Shown piece by piece: positions 35,581-45,245 of a stretch of DNA of 64,000 nt. The notes beneath the pieces are model-generated. The model did no database searches. It saw only the letters and a list, made by a program, of their open reading frames with translations, and was not told where the DNA came from. The stretch's first letter is position 1, and the number at the start of each line of letters is the position of its first letter. The position numbers and the translations under genes are program-made. This stretch comes from Botrytis cinerea B05.10 (Eukaryota > Ascomycota > Leotiomycetes > Helotiales > Sclerotiniaceae), in contig NC_037321.1 of NCBI RefSeq assembly GCF_000143535.2, forward strand, positions 868,001 to 932,000, given 5' to 3'.

Positions 35581-35668
35581 GGCCTGATAGTTCAGTGGTA
35601 GAATTCTTGCTTTGGGTTGCTGTAATCTGAATTGTAAGAGGTCTCCGGTTCGATCCCGGATTAGGCCC
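35581..35668 (+). tRNA. tRNA-Pro (anticodon UGG) with short intron
   Basis: The acceptor stem GGCCTGA (35581-35587) pairs with TTAGGCC (35661-35667), leaving C at 35668 as discriminator base, as in yeast tRNA-Pro. The A box is TAGTTCAGTGG (35588-35598) and the B box is GGTTCGATCC (35647-35656) inside a 5-bp T stem. The anticodon stem CTTGC/GTAAG encloses TTTGGG, placing TGG at 35613-35615. An intron of about 16 nt after position 37 (about 35617-35632) explains the long loop. TTTT tracts from about 35,683 can end Pol III transcription. Confidence 0.88.
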
Positions 35669-36137
35669 TGAGAAATTACTCTTTTGCTTTTTGCTTTTTG
35701 AGAGGTGGGATGGGATGGGATTGGGAATTGGAGAGACTGGTTTTTTGTCTTGTTGGGGATGGATGGATGGATGGATGGGTGTATGATGTTATTTATGTAT
35801 GATGTTGCTTGTATGTATATGTGTGTATGTATGTGGATAATATGTATGTGTAGTGAGTGTATATATATAAACGTATTTCTGATCCGAATTATATTGCTGT
35901 GTCTGGAAGTAGTTCTTTATTTATACTATTCATACTATCTATCTATAACTTTAGGCTTGAATGATCAGTACCAAACAACTTCTTTTTGTGATCATGCTCC
36001 GTGAATACCATAACTCAATAATTCATGTCCATCCAATAAATACCTATCTATCTATACACAGTTAAGTCTCCATTTATCCCCCTCTCCTCCCTTATCCCAA
36101 GTGAAATTTCCCTCTTCCAAAACTCCATTCCCACTCC
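35669..36137. other. Gene-free interval
   Basis: Pol III terminator tracts just after the tRNA, then GGAT and GTAT simple repeats to about 35.87 kb, then the 3' side of thymidylate synthase. Confidence 0.45.
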
Positions 36138-37281
36138 TTAAACACTCATCTTCATATCAATCTTCCCATGTGGCTTATATCCTCTAACCTCAAATTCCTC
36201 TGGCTTCCATCCATCTACCACTCCACTACCTTGATCCTCCCTCAAAATTCCCAATTCAGGAAATTCTCTGGGTTCTCGCTCAAGTTGTACCTTTAATGCA
36301 TCGACATGATCAACATAAACATGTGCATCTCCCATTGTGTGTGTAAATGTACCGGGTGTAAGATCGCATGCATGAGCTAGGATATGTGTTAAAAGAGCGT
36401 AAGAAGCGATGTTGAACGGGACACCAAGTCCCATATCACAGGATCGTTGGTAGAGCTGGCAATGAAGAATGCCTTTTGGCTTCGAATCTGGATTCGAGGG
36501 GTTTGTGTTTTGTTCGGAAGTTGAAGAAGCTGTAGAACTTTTCGGGAAGGAAACATAAAATTGCGCAAACATATGACAAGGTGGTAATGCCATCAACTTA
36601 ATATCTGCCACATTCCATGCACTTAAAATGATTCTCCTATCCCATGGATTATTCTTGAGCTTCCATACAATTTCTGCTAATTGATCAACACCTTGTCCTG
36701 TGTAATCTGTCTCGGCATCGATATACTTAGCGCCGAAATGTCGCCATTGAAATCCATAGACGGGGCCCAAGTCTCCTTCGGCACGGTGAGAAAGACCGAT
36801 GGAGTCTAGGTATGCACGAGATCCATTTCCATCCCAAATTTTTATTCCAGCAGCGGAGAGGGGTAGAGAAGAAGTGGAACCAGATATGAACCAGAGGAGT
36901 TCAGTTAGAACAGCGCGGAGAAATACGCGTTTTGTTGTGAGGAGGGGAAGAATCGGGGTACCCGTAGGGGATGTGAGGGAGAACTTTAAAGGTGCGGGTG
37001 CGAAGAGTGAGATGGTGCCGGTTCCTGTTCTATTTGATTGTTTTGTCAGTTATGTACTCTTCTGGGAAATCCGATATATATATAATGAAAGAGGCAAGCT
37101 ACCGATCAGGACGATGTTCACCAGTTTCCAGAATTTCGCGAATCAAGTCTAGATACTGATATTCTTCATGTTTCTTGGGGGCAGAAGTTGAACTTGGAGA
37201 TGGTATTGGTTCTGTGGATTCCTTTGTAGCAGGAATTTCGTGAGGAAGAGTAGAGAGTTCTTCTTCAAGCGATGGAGACAT
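36138..37281 (-). CDS. CDC21: Thymidylate synthase
   Basis: Makes dTMP from dUMP using methylene-tetrahydrofolate. Exons on the complement are 37103..37281 and 36138..37029, giving 356 aa. The 73-nt intron uses acceptor AATAG rather than the AACAG five bases on; only the first restores [10 protein letters not shown]. Catalytic block [12 protein letters not shown] carries the nucleophilic Cys. [20 protein letters not shown] and [10 protein letters not shown] bind dUMP. A low-complexity insertion ([11 protein letters not shown] and on) of about 28 residues sits between the Cys block and LHCQLYQRS. The acidic/Pro-rich first 40 residues precede [12 protein letters not shown], where the conserved core begins. 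Two MluI cell-cycle boxes lie just upstream. Confidence 0.97.
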
Positions 37282-37386
37282 TTTGATTATTGCTGGGTTC
37301 TTGAATTTACTGAGCGATGCAAAGAACTTGTATTGTTGTTCCAAAACGATTTGTGAAATCAAAGTGAAATGGAAAATGGTGGTGAG

Positions 37387-37402
37387 ACGCGTTTGGACGC
37401 GT
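37387..37402. promoter_or_regulatory. Two MluI cell-cycle boxes (MCB) upstream of thymidylate synthase
   Basis: ACGCGT occurs at 37387-37392 and 37397-37402, 106-121 bp before the ATG. MBF binds this element at G1/S genes in yeasts, and the yeast thymidylate synthase gene is a classic target. Binding here is inferred. Confidence 0.7.
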
Positions 37403-38041
37403 AAAGTGGTATTTTGGCGCTAGATGCGAGATTCATGCCTGAGGCCATAAATGTTCAATTATATTGGCCGACAATGCAATGCAGAAGAGATGACTATTTT
37501 TCAAATCATCACACAAGCCGTTCATCTCTGCAATTTGCAAGAACAAAGTTTATCAGTCCACTCTCATTGTCAATTCTCAATTCAACCCTTCCTAACAATC
37601 ATCAAGGCTGCTCTCCTATCGTCACACGATCCAGTTGCCCTCCTTTGGATTAATTTGCAAAATGCAGCCGCTAGTTTCGGCTTGATCAGTAATCATCTCA
37701 AAGACCAAGAAGTCATTTTAGTGCAAACTCACATCGTCAATATGCAAGCGGAAACGTGGGCTTGTAATGTTGCGGTGCGGAGCAACTTTGTTTCCGAATT
37801 ACCAATATGTCATGTGTATACAGTCTAGAGGGGAGACAAGGAAATTCAAACTGAATCCGAGCAGTTGGCTAGAATCTTGGGAAAGTATATAAATAAAATA
37901 GTTCGTTGAGTAGGTTCTCTGGTAAATCAATCGTCTCATATCATTCATATCTCCCGTTTGCAATCTATACACACATATATTCAGACAATACAAAGACGAC
38001 TTCGTTGGGAATTTCAAACACCACATCTATCCACATATAAT
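37403..38041. other. Gene-free interval
   Basis: Upstream DNA shared by thymidylate synthase and the dehydrogenase. A 125-codon open frame (37,451-37,828) has no recognisable features and no flanking support. Confidence 0.4.
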
Positions 38042-39014
38042 ATGGCCCAGAAAACAGTTTTGATCACTGGTTGCAGTGAGGGGGGTATTGGAGATGCTCT
38101 CGCAAAAGCTTTTCATCAACAAGGTCTTCGAGTTTTCGCTACAGCTCGAAATCTTGCTAAAGTCGAACATCTCAAGAATTTAGGACTTGATATTCTTCCA
38201 CTAGATGTCACAGATTCAAGATCCATCAAGGAGGCTGTTGATGCCGTAGCATTAAAAACTGGAGGGAAATTGGATTTTCTCGTTAACAATTCCGGGGCTG
38301 GTATGTTTGAAGAATTCGTATGGCTGGACCAGCATTTCAGAATAAAAACTGACAAAATTTAGGTTACGCCATGCCACTGCTAGATTCTGAGGTATCAGTT
38401 GCTCAGAAGATGTTCGATATCAATGTCTTCGCTCTTGTAGCGGTTACACAGGCATTTTCACCACTTCTTATTTTCTCCAAAGGCACAATCATCAACATCG
38501 GCTCAATCGCTGGCGTTAGCCCCGGATATTGGCAAGGGTATTACAATGCAAGTAAAGCAGCAGTAAACTTAATTACAGATCAACTCCGTCTTGAGCTTGA
38601 GCCCCTTGGAGTTAAAGCCATTCTCGTGGTCACTGGTGCGATAAAAACCAAGTTTTTCGATAACCAACCATCGGTCACATTACCAGATGACTCGCCATAC
38701 GCGCCGGCAAGAGATATTGTTGAACATGCTGCGGCGGGACACGTCATATCGAGTACTGGAGAGGATGTCGACGTCTATGCCAAAAAGGTAGTGAAGAACG
38801 CTTTGAAGAAGAAACCACAGACACATCAATGGACTGGTGGAGATGCTTGGCCGGTTTGGTTCGCCTCGACCTTCTTTCCGCATACTATTTGGGTACGTAT
38901 CGAATCTTCTGAGTGATTGATGATACTAATAAGCAATAGGATTTGTTACTACCCTCACGATGGAGTATACCAGAGGTAAAGAAGAGAATTTCGGTGGCGA
39001 AAAAACAGGGATAG
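38042..39014 (+). CDS. Short-chain dehydrogenase/reductase (Ayr1-like)
   Basis: Three exons, 38042..38300, 38363..38892 and 38940..39014, giving 287 aa. Introns are 62 and 47 nt (donors GTATGT and GTACGT) and the frame holds across both. Classical SDR motifs are present: nucleotide site TGCSEGGIG near residues 9-17, NNSGAG around the first intron, the catalytic Ser in INIGSIAG, and YYNASK with the Tyr-x3-Lys pair. The C-terminus is basic, with a hydrophobic VWFASTFFPHTIW segment that could anchor it to a membrane. The nearest described group is NADPH-dependent 1-acyldihydroxyacetone-phosphate reductase (Ayr1), which acts at the ER/lipid droplet. That substrate is inferred. Confidence 0.85.
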
Positions 39015-39808
39015 GTTGTAATAATTGAGCTACTGTTTTGTTTTAGGTGTTAGGCGTTGTTCGATGATCTGATGGAAATTTTGGGAAATTATACCGCTCT
39101 GTCCTCTTCCTTCCCACATACTTCGGTTGTTTACCGCTCCCTAATTCTTAATTGCTTGCATAAAGCATTATCAGTAATCTCTATATAGCACTCTTATAAA
39201 AAATCAGAAATCAATTATGGATGAATTGAGCTGCGGGGTTGTGATCAAGACACAGAATTTTTATCTTATGAAATCCATGTTATCACCCCTCATCTAGCGA
39301 GAAATTGGTGCTGTAGTGTTCTTCAGCATGGAAACTCTAATCCCTATCAGAAATGATTTCATTAGAATTTCTGGCCATTACTCATTACTCGATTTGGGAA
39401 AGTTCCCACTGAGTGATGATTAGGTCTCGCAACCAGACTAAATGTCTGCGCCTCTCTTTGTCGCTCATCAGATTGACTCGGGTGACTAATTAGCTTAGCT
39501 GGCTACATTGGAATCATATGCAGAGCTTGCCTAAAATCATTTGGAGAGTATACCTTTGGACTTTTGAGAGACAGTATTTCAGAGTGAGATGTCTTGATTA
39601 TTTGAGATATTCATTACGAAAACTTATTGTGAATGATTATGAGACTCACTTAGTCTAAGGCCAACAATTGATAGCTCAAAAGTTTTGAAGTGATATTTGC
39701 TATTTCTATTCTCTTAAGAGGGCAAATTTATGAACCTCGACGCTGTTTGACTAAAGCACCTTTCTATCTTGACGAAAGAAAGCCTTCGAAGTTCCCACAG
39801 CTGTGTCT
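39015..39808. other. Gene-free interval
   Basis: Convergent 3' region between the dehydrogenase and the first beta-helix gene. Nothing recognisable. Confidence 0.4.
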
Positions 39809-40415
39809 CTATCTAATTGTCGACTGGACAATGTTTCTTTTAAAATACCACGCCCCTGGCAATGCAGCAGAGTTTTCAGCTCTCATGCCATTTTGAAATC
39901 TCGTGCTATTTTCAACTCTTGTGCCAGCCCGAACTCTCGCCAGCGTGCAGATGCTTGCCCTGATTCCAATGTGTACATTATCCTCAATTACAGCACCCGC
40001 TTCAATAGTTGCCGATCCTCCAATTACAACATTCCTTCCGATTATGACATCTGATCCAATCGATGCCAATGCGCCAATGCGTACATTCCAGCCAATCTGC
40101 ACGCCGATTGCCACCGTTGCCAAAATGACAATCTCTGTTTCGCCACAGATTATGACATGATCGCTGATGCGTGCACCTTTTTCAATCACTACACCAGGAC
40201 CAATGTAAACATGGTCAAAAATCATACACAATGGTTTCAGGATGGTTTTTTCGTGAATGGCGTTGAGATGAACCTTAGAACCAATAATGCCAGGTTCGCA
40301 GATAATAATATTAGATGCGCCGGTAATCTTGATACTACAAGTAGAGCTGTCAGTACGGTCTTCGTTTCAGACATTAGCTACACGTTAAGTTGCTTTCTGA
40401 AGCCTGTGGCAGCAT
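39809..40415 (-). CDS. Left-handed beta-helix (hexapeptide-repeat) protein 1
   Basis: Proposed exons on the complement are 40384..40415 and 39809..40334, giving 185 aa. The 49-nt intron has donor GTGTAG, a CTGAC branch site and acceptor TTGTAG, and keeps the frame. Without it the frame is closed upstream and the first ATG is at 40231, inside the helix. The chain is a run of hexapeptides ([LIV]-G-x4), e.g. VYIGPGVVIEKGARI and IGSDVIIGRNVVIGG. This is the fold of LpxA/LpxD-type and other acyl- or acetyltransferases. It has no Mac (maltose acetyltransferase) domain. The substrate is unknown. Two more beta-helix genes follow on the same strand within 4.4 kb. The short first exon is the weak point of the model. 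Confidence 0.55.
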
Positions 40416-41230
40416 ATATCTGCCGCCACAGTAGGATGTATAGTGAACATTTTATTGGTGGCAGCCAGTCTGGTTGCAGCTTCTCTGTTATAAATTTGTA
40501 AATTGGCGCAGACCAAAGCGTCAGTAGTGCTACTATAGACGTTTTGGCCTTGGAAGTCAACCATAGCTTCCCGCCTGTTGGTACGAGAAGGATACGGAAG
40601 ACGTAGCACCCACGAATCTCGTAGGTCCTTTATGTCTAATTGTATTCTGTCTTTTTGATATTCTCTAAGTTGATGGTGTGTCCATTCGTGATATCGATTG
40701 CGAGAGACAACTTCTAAGACTGCAGTTTCGATATCTGTCTTGGTATTGACATACACACCATATCGACGAAATGATTTGCGAAAACGAAGTAGTGTTCTCT
40801 TTTGTACATATCTTAGGTGTTCCTTACCGATGTTAATGAAATCGTCATAAACAAGCTCTTGTAGATCAGCATCTGTAAATCCGTCGTTTTCGTACTCAGC
40901 GATCTTGTATTGAAAGAAGGTATCGACGTATTTCTCGTAACCTTCACAAGGTTTAAACCCGTCGTATATCTTCCTAACTTTCAACAGGTCTTTCGGGAAC
41001 GTGAAAGATGGGGGTTCGACGATAGGAACGCTTTTGATTGGGGTTGGGGTTCTTTCTCCTAACTCATCTTTAGAATCACTTTCTACGAATGCATCGTTGT
41101 GGCTGGCTAGTATCGATGATTTGTATGCACTGGGGGTCTTTAGTCTCTCTAATGGCTTGGAACTTTCTCCCTTTTCGTATGCGGTGGATCTCTTCGATAT
41201 GATTGGCGATGGGGAGAATGGGGTATTCAT
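40385..41230 (-). CDS. Unrecognised ORF carrying a repeat unit, possibly mobile-element derived
   Basis: Single open frame of 281 codons from ATG 41230. The N-terminal 80 residues are Ser/Pro/Lys-rich. The centre is helical and charged (EGYEKYVDTFFQYKIAEYEN, RTLLRFRKSFRRYGVYV). The C-terminal part encodes DRIQLDIKDLRDSWVLRLPY from DNA (40576-40650) that is duplicated just upstream of the ORF. I do not recognise the family. A duplicated, transition-mutated copy beside it and the palindrome further upstream suggest a transposable element, perhaps gag-like. Its 3' end overlaps the proposed first exon of the beta-helix gene in another frame, so at most one of the two models is fully right at 40385-40415. 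Confidence 0.45.
   Translation of the reverse strand: MNTPFSPSPIISKRSTAYEKGESSKPLERLKTPSAYKSSILASHNDAFVESDSKDELGERTPTPIKSVPIVEPPSFTFPKDLLKVRKIYDGFKPCEGYEKYVDTFFQYKIAEYENDGFTDADLQELVYDDFINIGKEHLRYVQKRTLLRFRKSFRRYGVYVNTKTDIETAVLEVVSRNRYHEWTHHQLREYQKDRIQLDIKDLRDSWVLRLPYPSRTNRREAMVDFQGQNVYSSTTDALVCANLQIYNREAATRLAATNKMFTIHPTVAADICCHRLQKAT
40576..40650 (-). repeat. 75-bp direct repeat, coding copy
   Basis: Copy inside the unrecognised ORF. It matches 41316-41390 at 68 of 75 positions. Confidence 0.9.
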
Positions 41231-41315
41231 AAATTGGTAGTGTTAACTTTGCGAGAAGTTTGTGAAGTTATGAAAGAAAATAATAAATCGATTAATTTGT
41301 GATATCACTAATTAG

Positions 41316-41390
41316 TGTTGGTATGAGAAGGATACGGAAGATGTAGTACCTATGAATCTCGTAGGTCCTTTATATTTAATTGTATTCTGT
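41316..41390 (-). repeat. 75-bp direct repeat, mutated copy
   Basis: Relative to 40576-40650, all seven differences are transitions in one direction on the + strand: six C-to-T and one G-to-A. This fits RIP or methyl-cytosine decay. Confidence 0.9.
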
Positions 41391-42312
41391 TTAAAGAGCT
41401 AGCTACGTATTGAAAGTAGTAAGCCTTATAAAGGCTTACTAAAAGAGCTAGTCTCTTTCGCATTCGCTTAGGGCTTTATTACAGTTGCTATATTACAGTG
41501 GTAATTGAATTGAAGTTATTCACTTCGTTCACACACCGCCCATGCTTGGCAAAATTGATATTTGGTGGTAAATATGCCATTGTTGATTTTCCTATTGATA
41601 CGAATACTGTTTTTGTCTTTCGATGAATGATTGAAGAGTACAGATGGATCGTGCACAGCTTTGATACCAGCGGATTATTATTTTGGGAAACAGAGACCAA
41701 GTTATTGATTTGTAGTTTGTGATGTTCACTCATTCAAGAAGTCACAACCGAGAACTCTCGAATGTTATGATTTGTAGCCGTTTCAAGAAACTTCAAATGC
41801 AGGCTTTGCATTAGTCTGGATTGCTGTTTAGCAGAAAAACACCTTCTTCTTTTGAATTCGATAAGATCATTCACATGAATGGAGATACTTGCCTCAATTT
41901 GCATGTCATACCGCTGTAGAACACCTAGGATGTTGATTCAGTCTGCCAGTCTGTATTACTGGGCACTATACGCAACAAGCGAGGGCTTCTATACCAACTG
42001 TACGCGAATGTTAGTCATCTTAAGAAATGTCGACTAAATTCTTTCATAGTAAAAGTTTGAGCTTTGCAGTTATCTTAGGATATAACGAGTGGGGGCTTTC
42101 ATATTGATTTCTGCAAGCGAAACATTCCAGGACATTACGATTAAAAGTTTAATTTTAGTAGGTGATAGATGAACTCTGCCCACTTTCATGCTTCAAATCA
42201 CCAGAAGTTGAGTATATCTTTGAGCAACTACGCAAGTTTATTAATGTATGTCTAGCTATGGAATAACGAGACTGAAAAGTATAGCAGCAAGTATTTTTTC
42301 ATGCCTGCTATA
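41391..42312. other. Gene-free interval with palindromic repeat DNA
   Basis: A 23-bp palindrome at 41418-41440 (arms AGTAAGCCTT/AAGGCTTACT, 3-nt spacer) is flanked on both sides by AGAGCTAG. It begins right after the mutated 75-bp repeat and looks like mobile-element or repeat debris. The rest holds no gene. Confidence 0.5.
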
Positions 42313-43041
42313 CTAATGTGCACCACGAACATCAGGAATTTTCTCAACTATCTCACCTTCATCTACAGTGATTCCTATACCTATCTGTACCCCTCTAAGC
42401 ACATCAGCGTTTCTGTCTATGTAAGCTCTATTTCCAATTTTTGCATCTTGCCGAACTTTGGCATCCCCCTTGATCACAACCGTCCGACCGAGCTTCGCTC
42501 CATTGAGAACCCACGAGCCTTTGCCAATTCGTGTTCCATCTCCAACATGCACCTCACTCTGTATGAGTGCACCGGCTTCGATGGATACATTCGCCCCAAT
42601 AATACAATATGCTCCAATTATCACTCCAGCGCCAATTTTCGACTTTTCACCTATCGAAGTTGCTTCACCAATGATAATCGATTTCCCAACCTTCACATCA
42701 GATTTGATCTTAGTGTTTTGCAAGATACTCACGTTCTCTTCAACTTGCGTGTAATGGTCGAGTTTTACATTGTCCCCAAGGCAGACATTTGCTTTTATAT
42801 GCAATTTAGATCCAAGTTCGCATCCAGCGCGGATTTTAATAGGTCTTATTATATGGTCGACAGCACTGCCTGAGTTAAGAATGATGTTATCACCAAATAA
42901 TATTCCTGTGGAAATGTTGTTGGGCGAATTCAAGGCCAACTGACGTCTATAGGAAAAGATTAGCAAACTAGAACTGCTAGCTAAACGGATTCTGGAGATT
43001 CTACTCTCTAGCTGTTGTGATTGTATGCAGGGACTGCTCAT
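42313..43041 (-). CDS. Left-handed beta-helix (hexapeptide-repeat) protein 2
   Basis: Open frame of 242 aa from ATG 43041 to TAG at 42313. From about residue 45 to 230 almost every sixth residue is Ile, Val or Leu, often followed by Gly, e.g. IGEKSKIGAGVIIGAYCIIGANVSIEAG. That makes about 30 hexapeptide turns, a long beta helix without obvious loops. Such helices form trimeric acyl/acetyltransferases, but no Mac domain or known active-site loop is visible. Residues about 25-30 are encoded by DNA resembling an intron 3' end (TTGCTAATC ... CTATAG), so the extreme N-terminus may be spliced differently. It resembles the helix of its neighbours only at the fold level. The substrate is unknown. Confidence 0.65.
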   Translation of the reverse strand: MSSPCIQSQQLESRISRIRLASSSSLLIFSYRRQLALNSPNNISTGILFGDNIILNSGSAVDHIIRPIKIRAGCELGSKLHIKANVCLGDNVKLDHYTQVEENVSILQNTKIKSDVKVGKSIIIGEATSIGEKSKIGAGVIIGAYCIIGANVSIEAGALIQSEVHVGDGTRIGKGSWVLNGAKLGRTVVIKGDAKVRQDAKIGNRAYIDRNADVLRGVQIGIGITVDEGEIVEKIPDVRGAH

Positions 43042-43839
43042 TTCTGAGAATTCTCGTCATGTTTGGTGAAACCAGGTATTCCAAATTCGACAAAATTATT
43101 GTATGTATGAAAAATATTGTTGTCAGGTCTCGATATCTTTGAGTAGTAATTGATGTAAGCAAAAAAGAAGAGGAAAGGAAGGAAAACCTTCAATCCTTAT
43201 CAAGGTCATAGTTGGCTCCTATTCGTGATTCATCTCCCGAGTCGGTAGACTCACCATGCTCAACTCATACACACAACTCCTATTGATGAGTATTTTTGAA
43301 ATCATACTTTTCGTATCATGAACGGCATGTGTCTGGAAGGTGAAGCCATGGAAGGGAGTGAATGACACGAGATGGAGTGAAATTGTTTTCTTTTAAATAA
43401 TTTTTCTTATGTTCAAGATAGGATATTCTCCTTTGGGAGCATGAAGAATACGCAAGAACCGAGATTTAATAAATCCCCTCCTCACATATAAGCACAGCAA
43501 ATCCAAAAATCCAGGTTATCTACGAAATAAACATCGTACAAGAGTAATTGGATTTTCAATACTGTCTTAAATATCCAATCGCTGCGGCAATCCGTAAATA
43601 AATGGCTTTCAGATATTGCGATACCACAAACCTTCTTGCCTTTCAACGTCATTCTTGACTATATGTGCAGACTAGATGCAACTATAGAAAGAAGCCCGAA
43701 AATATCAACGATGAAGAACCATCGAGGTAACAATATTACATATGTAGGTATTTACCTGACCGCAAATACCCTCCACACCCCCTAAAGCCCAAAAATGATA
43801 TGTCACCCAGATGGAAAGAAGTATCAAAGTCGAAGAATG
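43042..43839. other. Gene-free interval
   Basis: Intergenic DNA between two minus-strand beta-helix genes. No gene or repeat recognised. Confidence 0.4.
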
Positions 43840-44711
43840 TTACTTTGGCAACATGGCTCCATTATCAAGCCTCCTAATGATCTTGGCAGGTACACACCAC
43901 CAACAAGACAATCTGTACACGCATCAATATTTCAGTGAACCGATTCCCCAGCCCGACAAGGCTGAAAGACCCAATTGAAATAGACGCAGTACTTACTTGC
44001 TTCAACATCCTTGACGACAACAGCCCCAGCTGCAACCGTCGATCCATTACCAATAGTAACCCCTGCAACTATAACTACTCTTCCCCCAATCCAACAATCA
44101 TCGCCAATAACTATTGGTTTTGCATAAGATCCTATTTGGCTTTGTTTCCTCGACACAGGGTCAACTTCATGCGCATCGGTGCATATACAGACACCAGGCC
44201 CAATGAGAACACGGTCGCCAATTTGAACGGGTGCGCTATCAAAAATCGAAACACTGTAATACCATGCTTAGTAGAATCTTGGCAGGATAACAGCATGTTA
44301 CATACTCCCTGTTGATGTAGACATTTTTACCAATAAAGGTGTTGCAGCCCCAGGTACAGAATAATGGAGCCTCGATGTTGGTATCCAGACCAAGTTTGCC
44401 TAACAAGGTCTTGGCTACGGCCATTCGACGATTTTTGAGGTCGTCAAGAGTATCATCATCGTTTATGGAGTTGTCGTTAAACTTAAGTAGATGCCGACGA
44501 ACGTTCAACTTAAATTTTGGCGTACAATCGGCTAGACATGCCTTGAAACTAGAAGCCACAAGAGTTAGTGGTTACATTAACGTATTGTTGAGTCAAGAGG
44601 TACTGACTTCATTCCTGAAATCATCCTCTTGAACTCATCACACATAGGCTTCGGAATGTCGGCACTTTCGACCATTTTTATCAATTCTTGGTTGAATCTT
44701 ACGGCCGCCAT
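43840..44711 (-). CDS. Maltose/galactoside O-acetyltransferase-type hexapeptide protein, last exon disturbed
   Basis: Four exons on the complement: 44608..44711, 44306..44548, about 43997..44253 and 43840..43912. Exons 1-2 encode a Mac-like N-terminus (AAVRFNQELIKMVES ... RRHLLKFND). Exons 2-3 encode the beta helix with catalytic-type His in ICTDAHEVDP, then IVIGDDCWIGGRVVIVAGVT. With the best donor (GTAAGT, exon 3 ending 43997) exon 4 starts NCLVGG as expected. Two extra bases in GGTGGTGTGTACC then shift the frame, so VPAKIIRRL is lost. A donor four bases on (GTACTG, exon 3 ending 43993) gives a 226-aa product that keeps VPAKIIRRL but replaces NCLVGG. It is either spliced that way or a recent frameshift. 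Confidence 0.75.
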
Positions 44712-45245
44712 GATGCTGTTCCCTCTTAAAGCTAAGTAGAAAAACAAAAGACATTTTCAAGGTTTATGAAGGCACTGCAGAGAAATCAAGTTAATCACAT
44801 TCCTCTACCGTACCTCAGATTGATATGGCGTGATAATTCAATAAGGAAGGTTGAGAGCCAGTATATCTAACATTCAGATTTTAAGTTGGTAAGGAAAATA
44901 GTGTTTGTGAACCAATGTCGGAATACCAACTGGGTCATTTGACATTGAAAGAGCTGAGAGAATACAACCACTTAGCGTAGAACATTTCGTTCCTTTTTCG
45001 TAATTGAACATAGAATTTAGTGGAATCATGAATCGTGAATCATGAAGCCAGGAAATTTCCTTGTACAACACTTTAGAAACAGAATTATACTTGAGTGTGA
45101 CCAACCTTTTGTGTGTGAGAAACTTAACATAACGGAAAAAGAAATCATCAGAATTCGAAATAGAGTTGATATTTTGCTGACCCAATACCAATAGAGATGG
45201 ATGTCCCCTAAACGCCATGCTCCGAATTTTAAAGATAACTATTCG
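44712..45245. other. Gene-free interval
   Basis: Upstream DNA of the acetyltransferase gene and 3' side of the MTP18-type gene. A 114-codon minus-strand frame (44,874-45,218) shows no family features. Confidence 0.4.

Noticed and set aside
37451..37828. 125-codon plus-strand frame between thymidylate synthase and the dehydrogenase
   Set aside because: No conserved motif, no splice support, and it occupies the shared promoter.
40378..40560. Alternative upstream exon for beta-helix gene 1 in a second frame ending at GTGTAG
   Set aside because: Joining gives the wrong phase with both available acceptors; only the frame starting at ATG 40415 fits.
42301..42873. 190-codon plus-strand frame
   Set aside because: Antisense of the beta-helix gene; the hexapeptide pattern on the minus strand is far stronger.
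44874..45218. 114-codon minus-strand frame
   Set aside because: No recognisable features; composition like flanking noncoding DNA.
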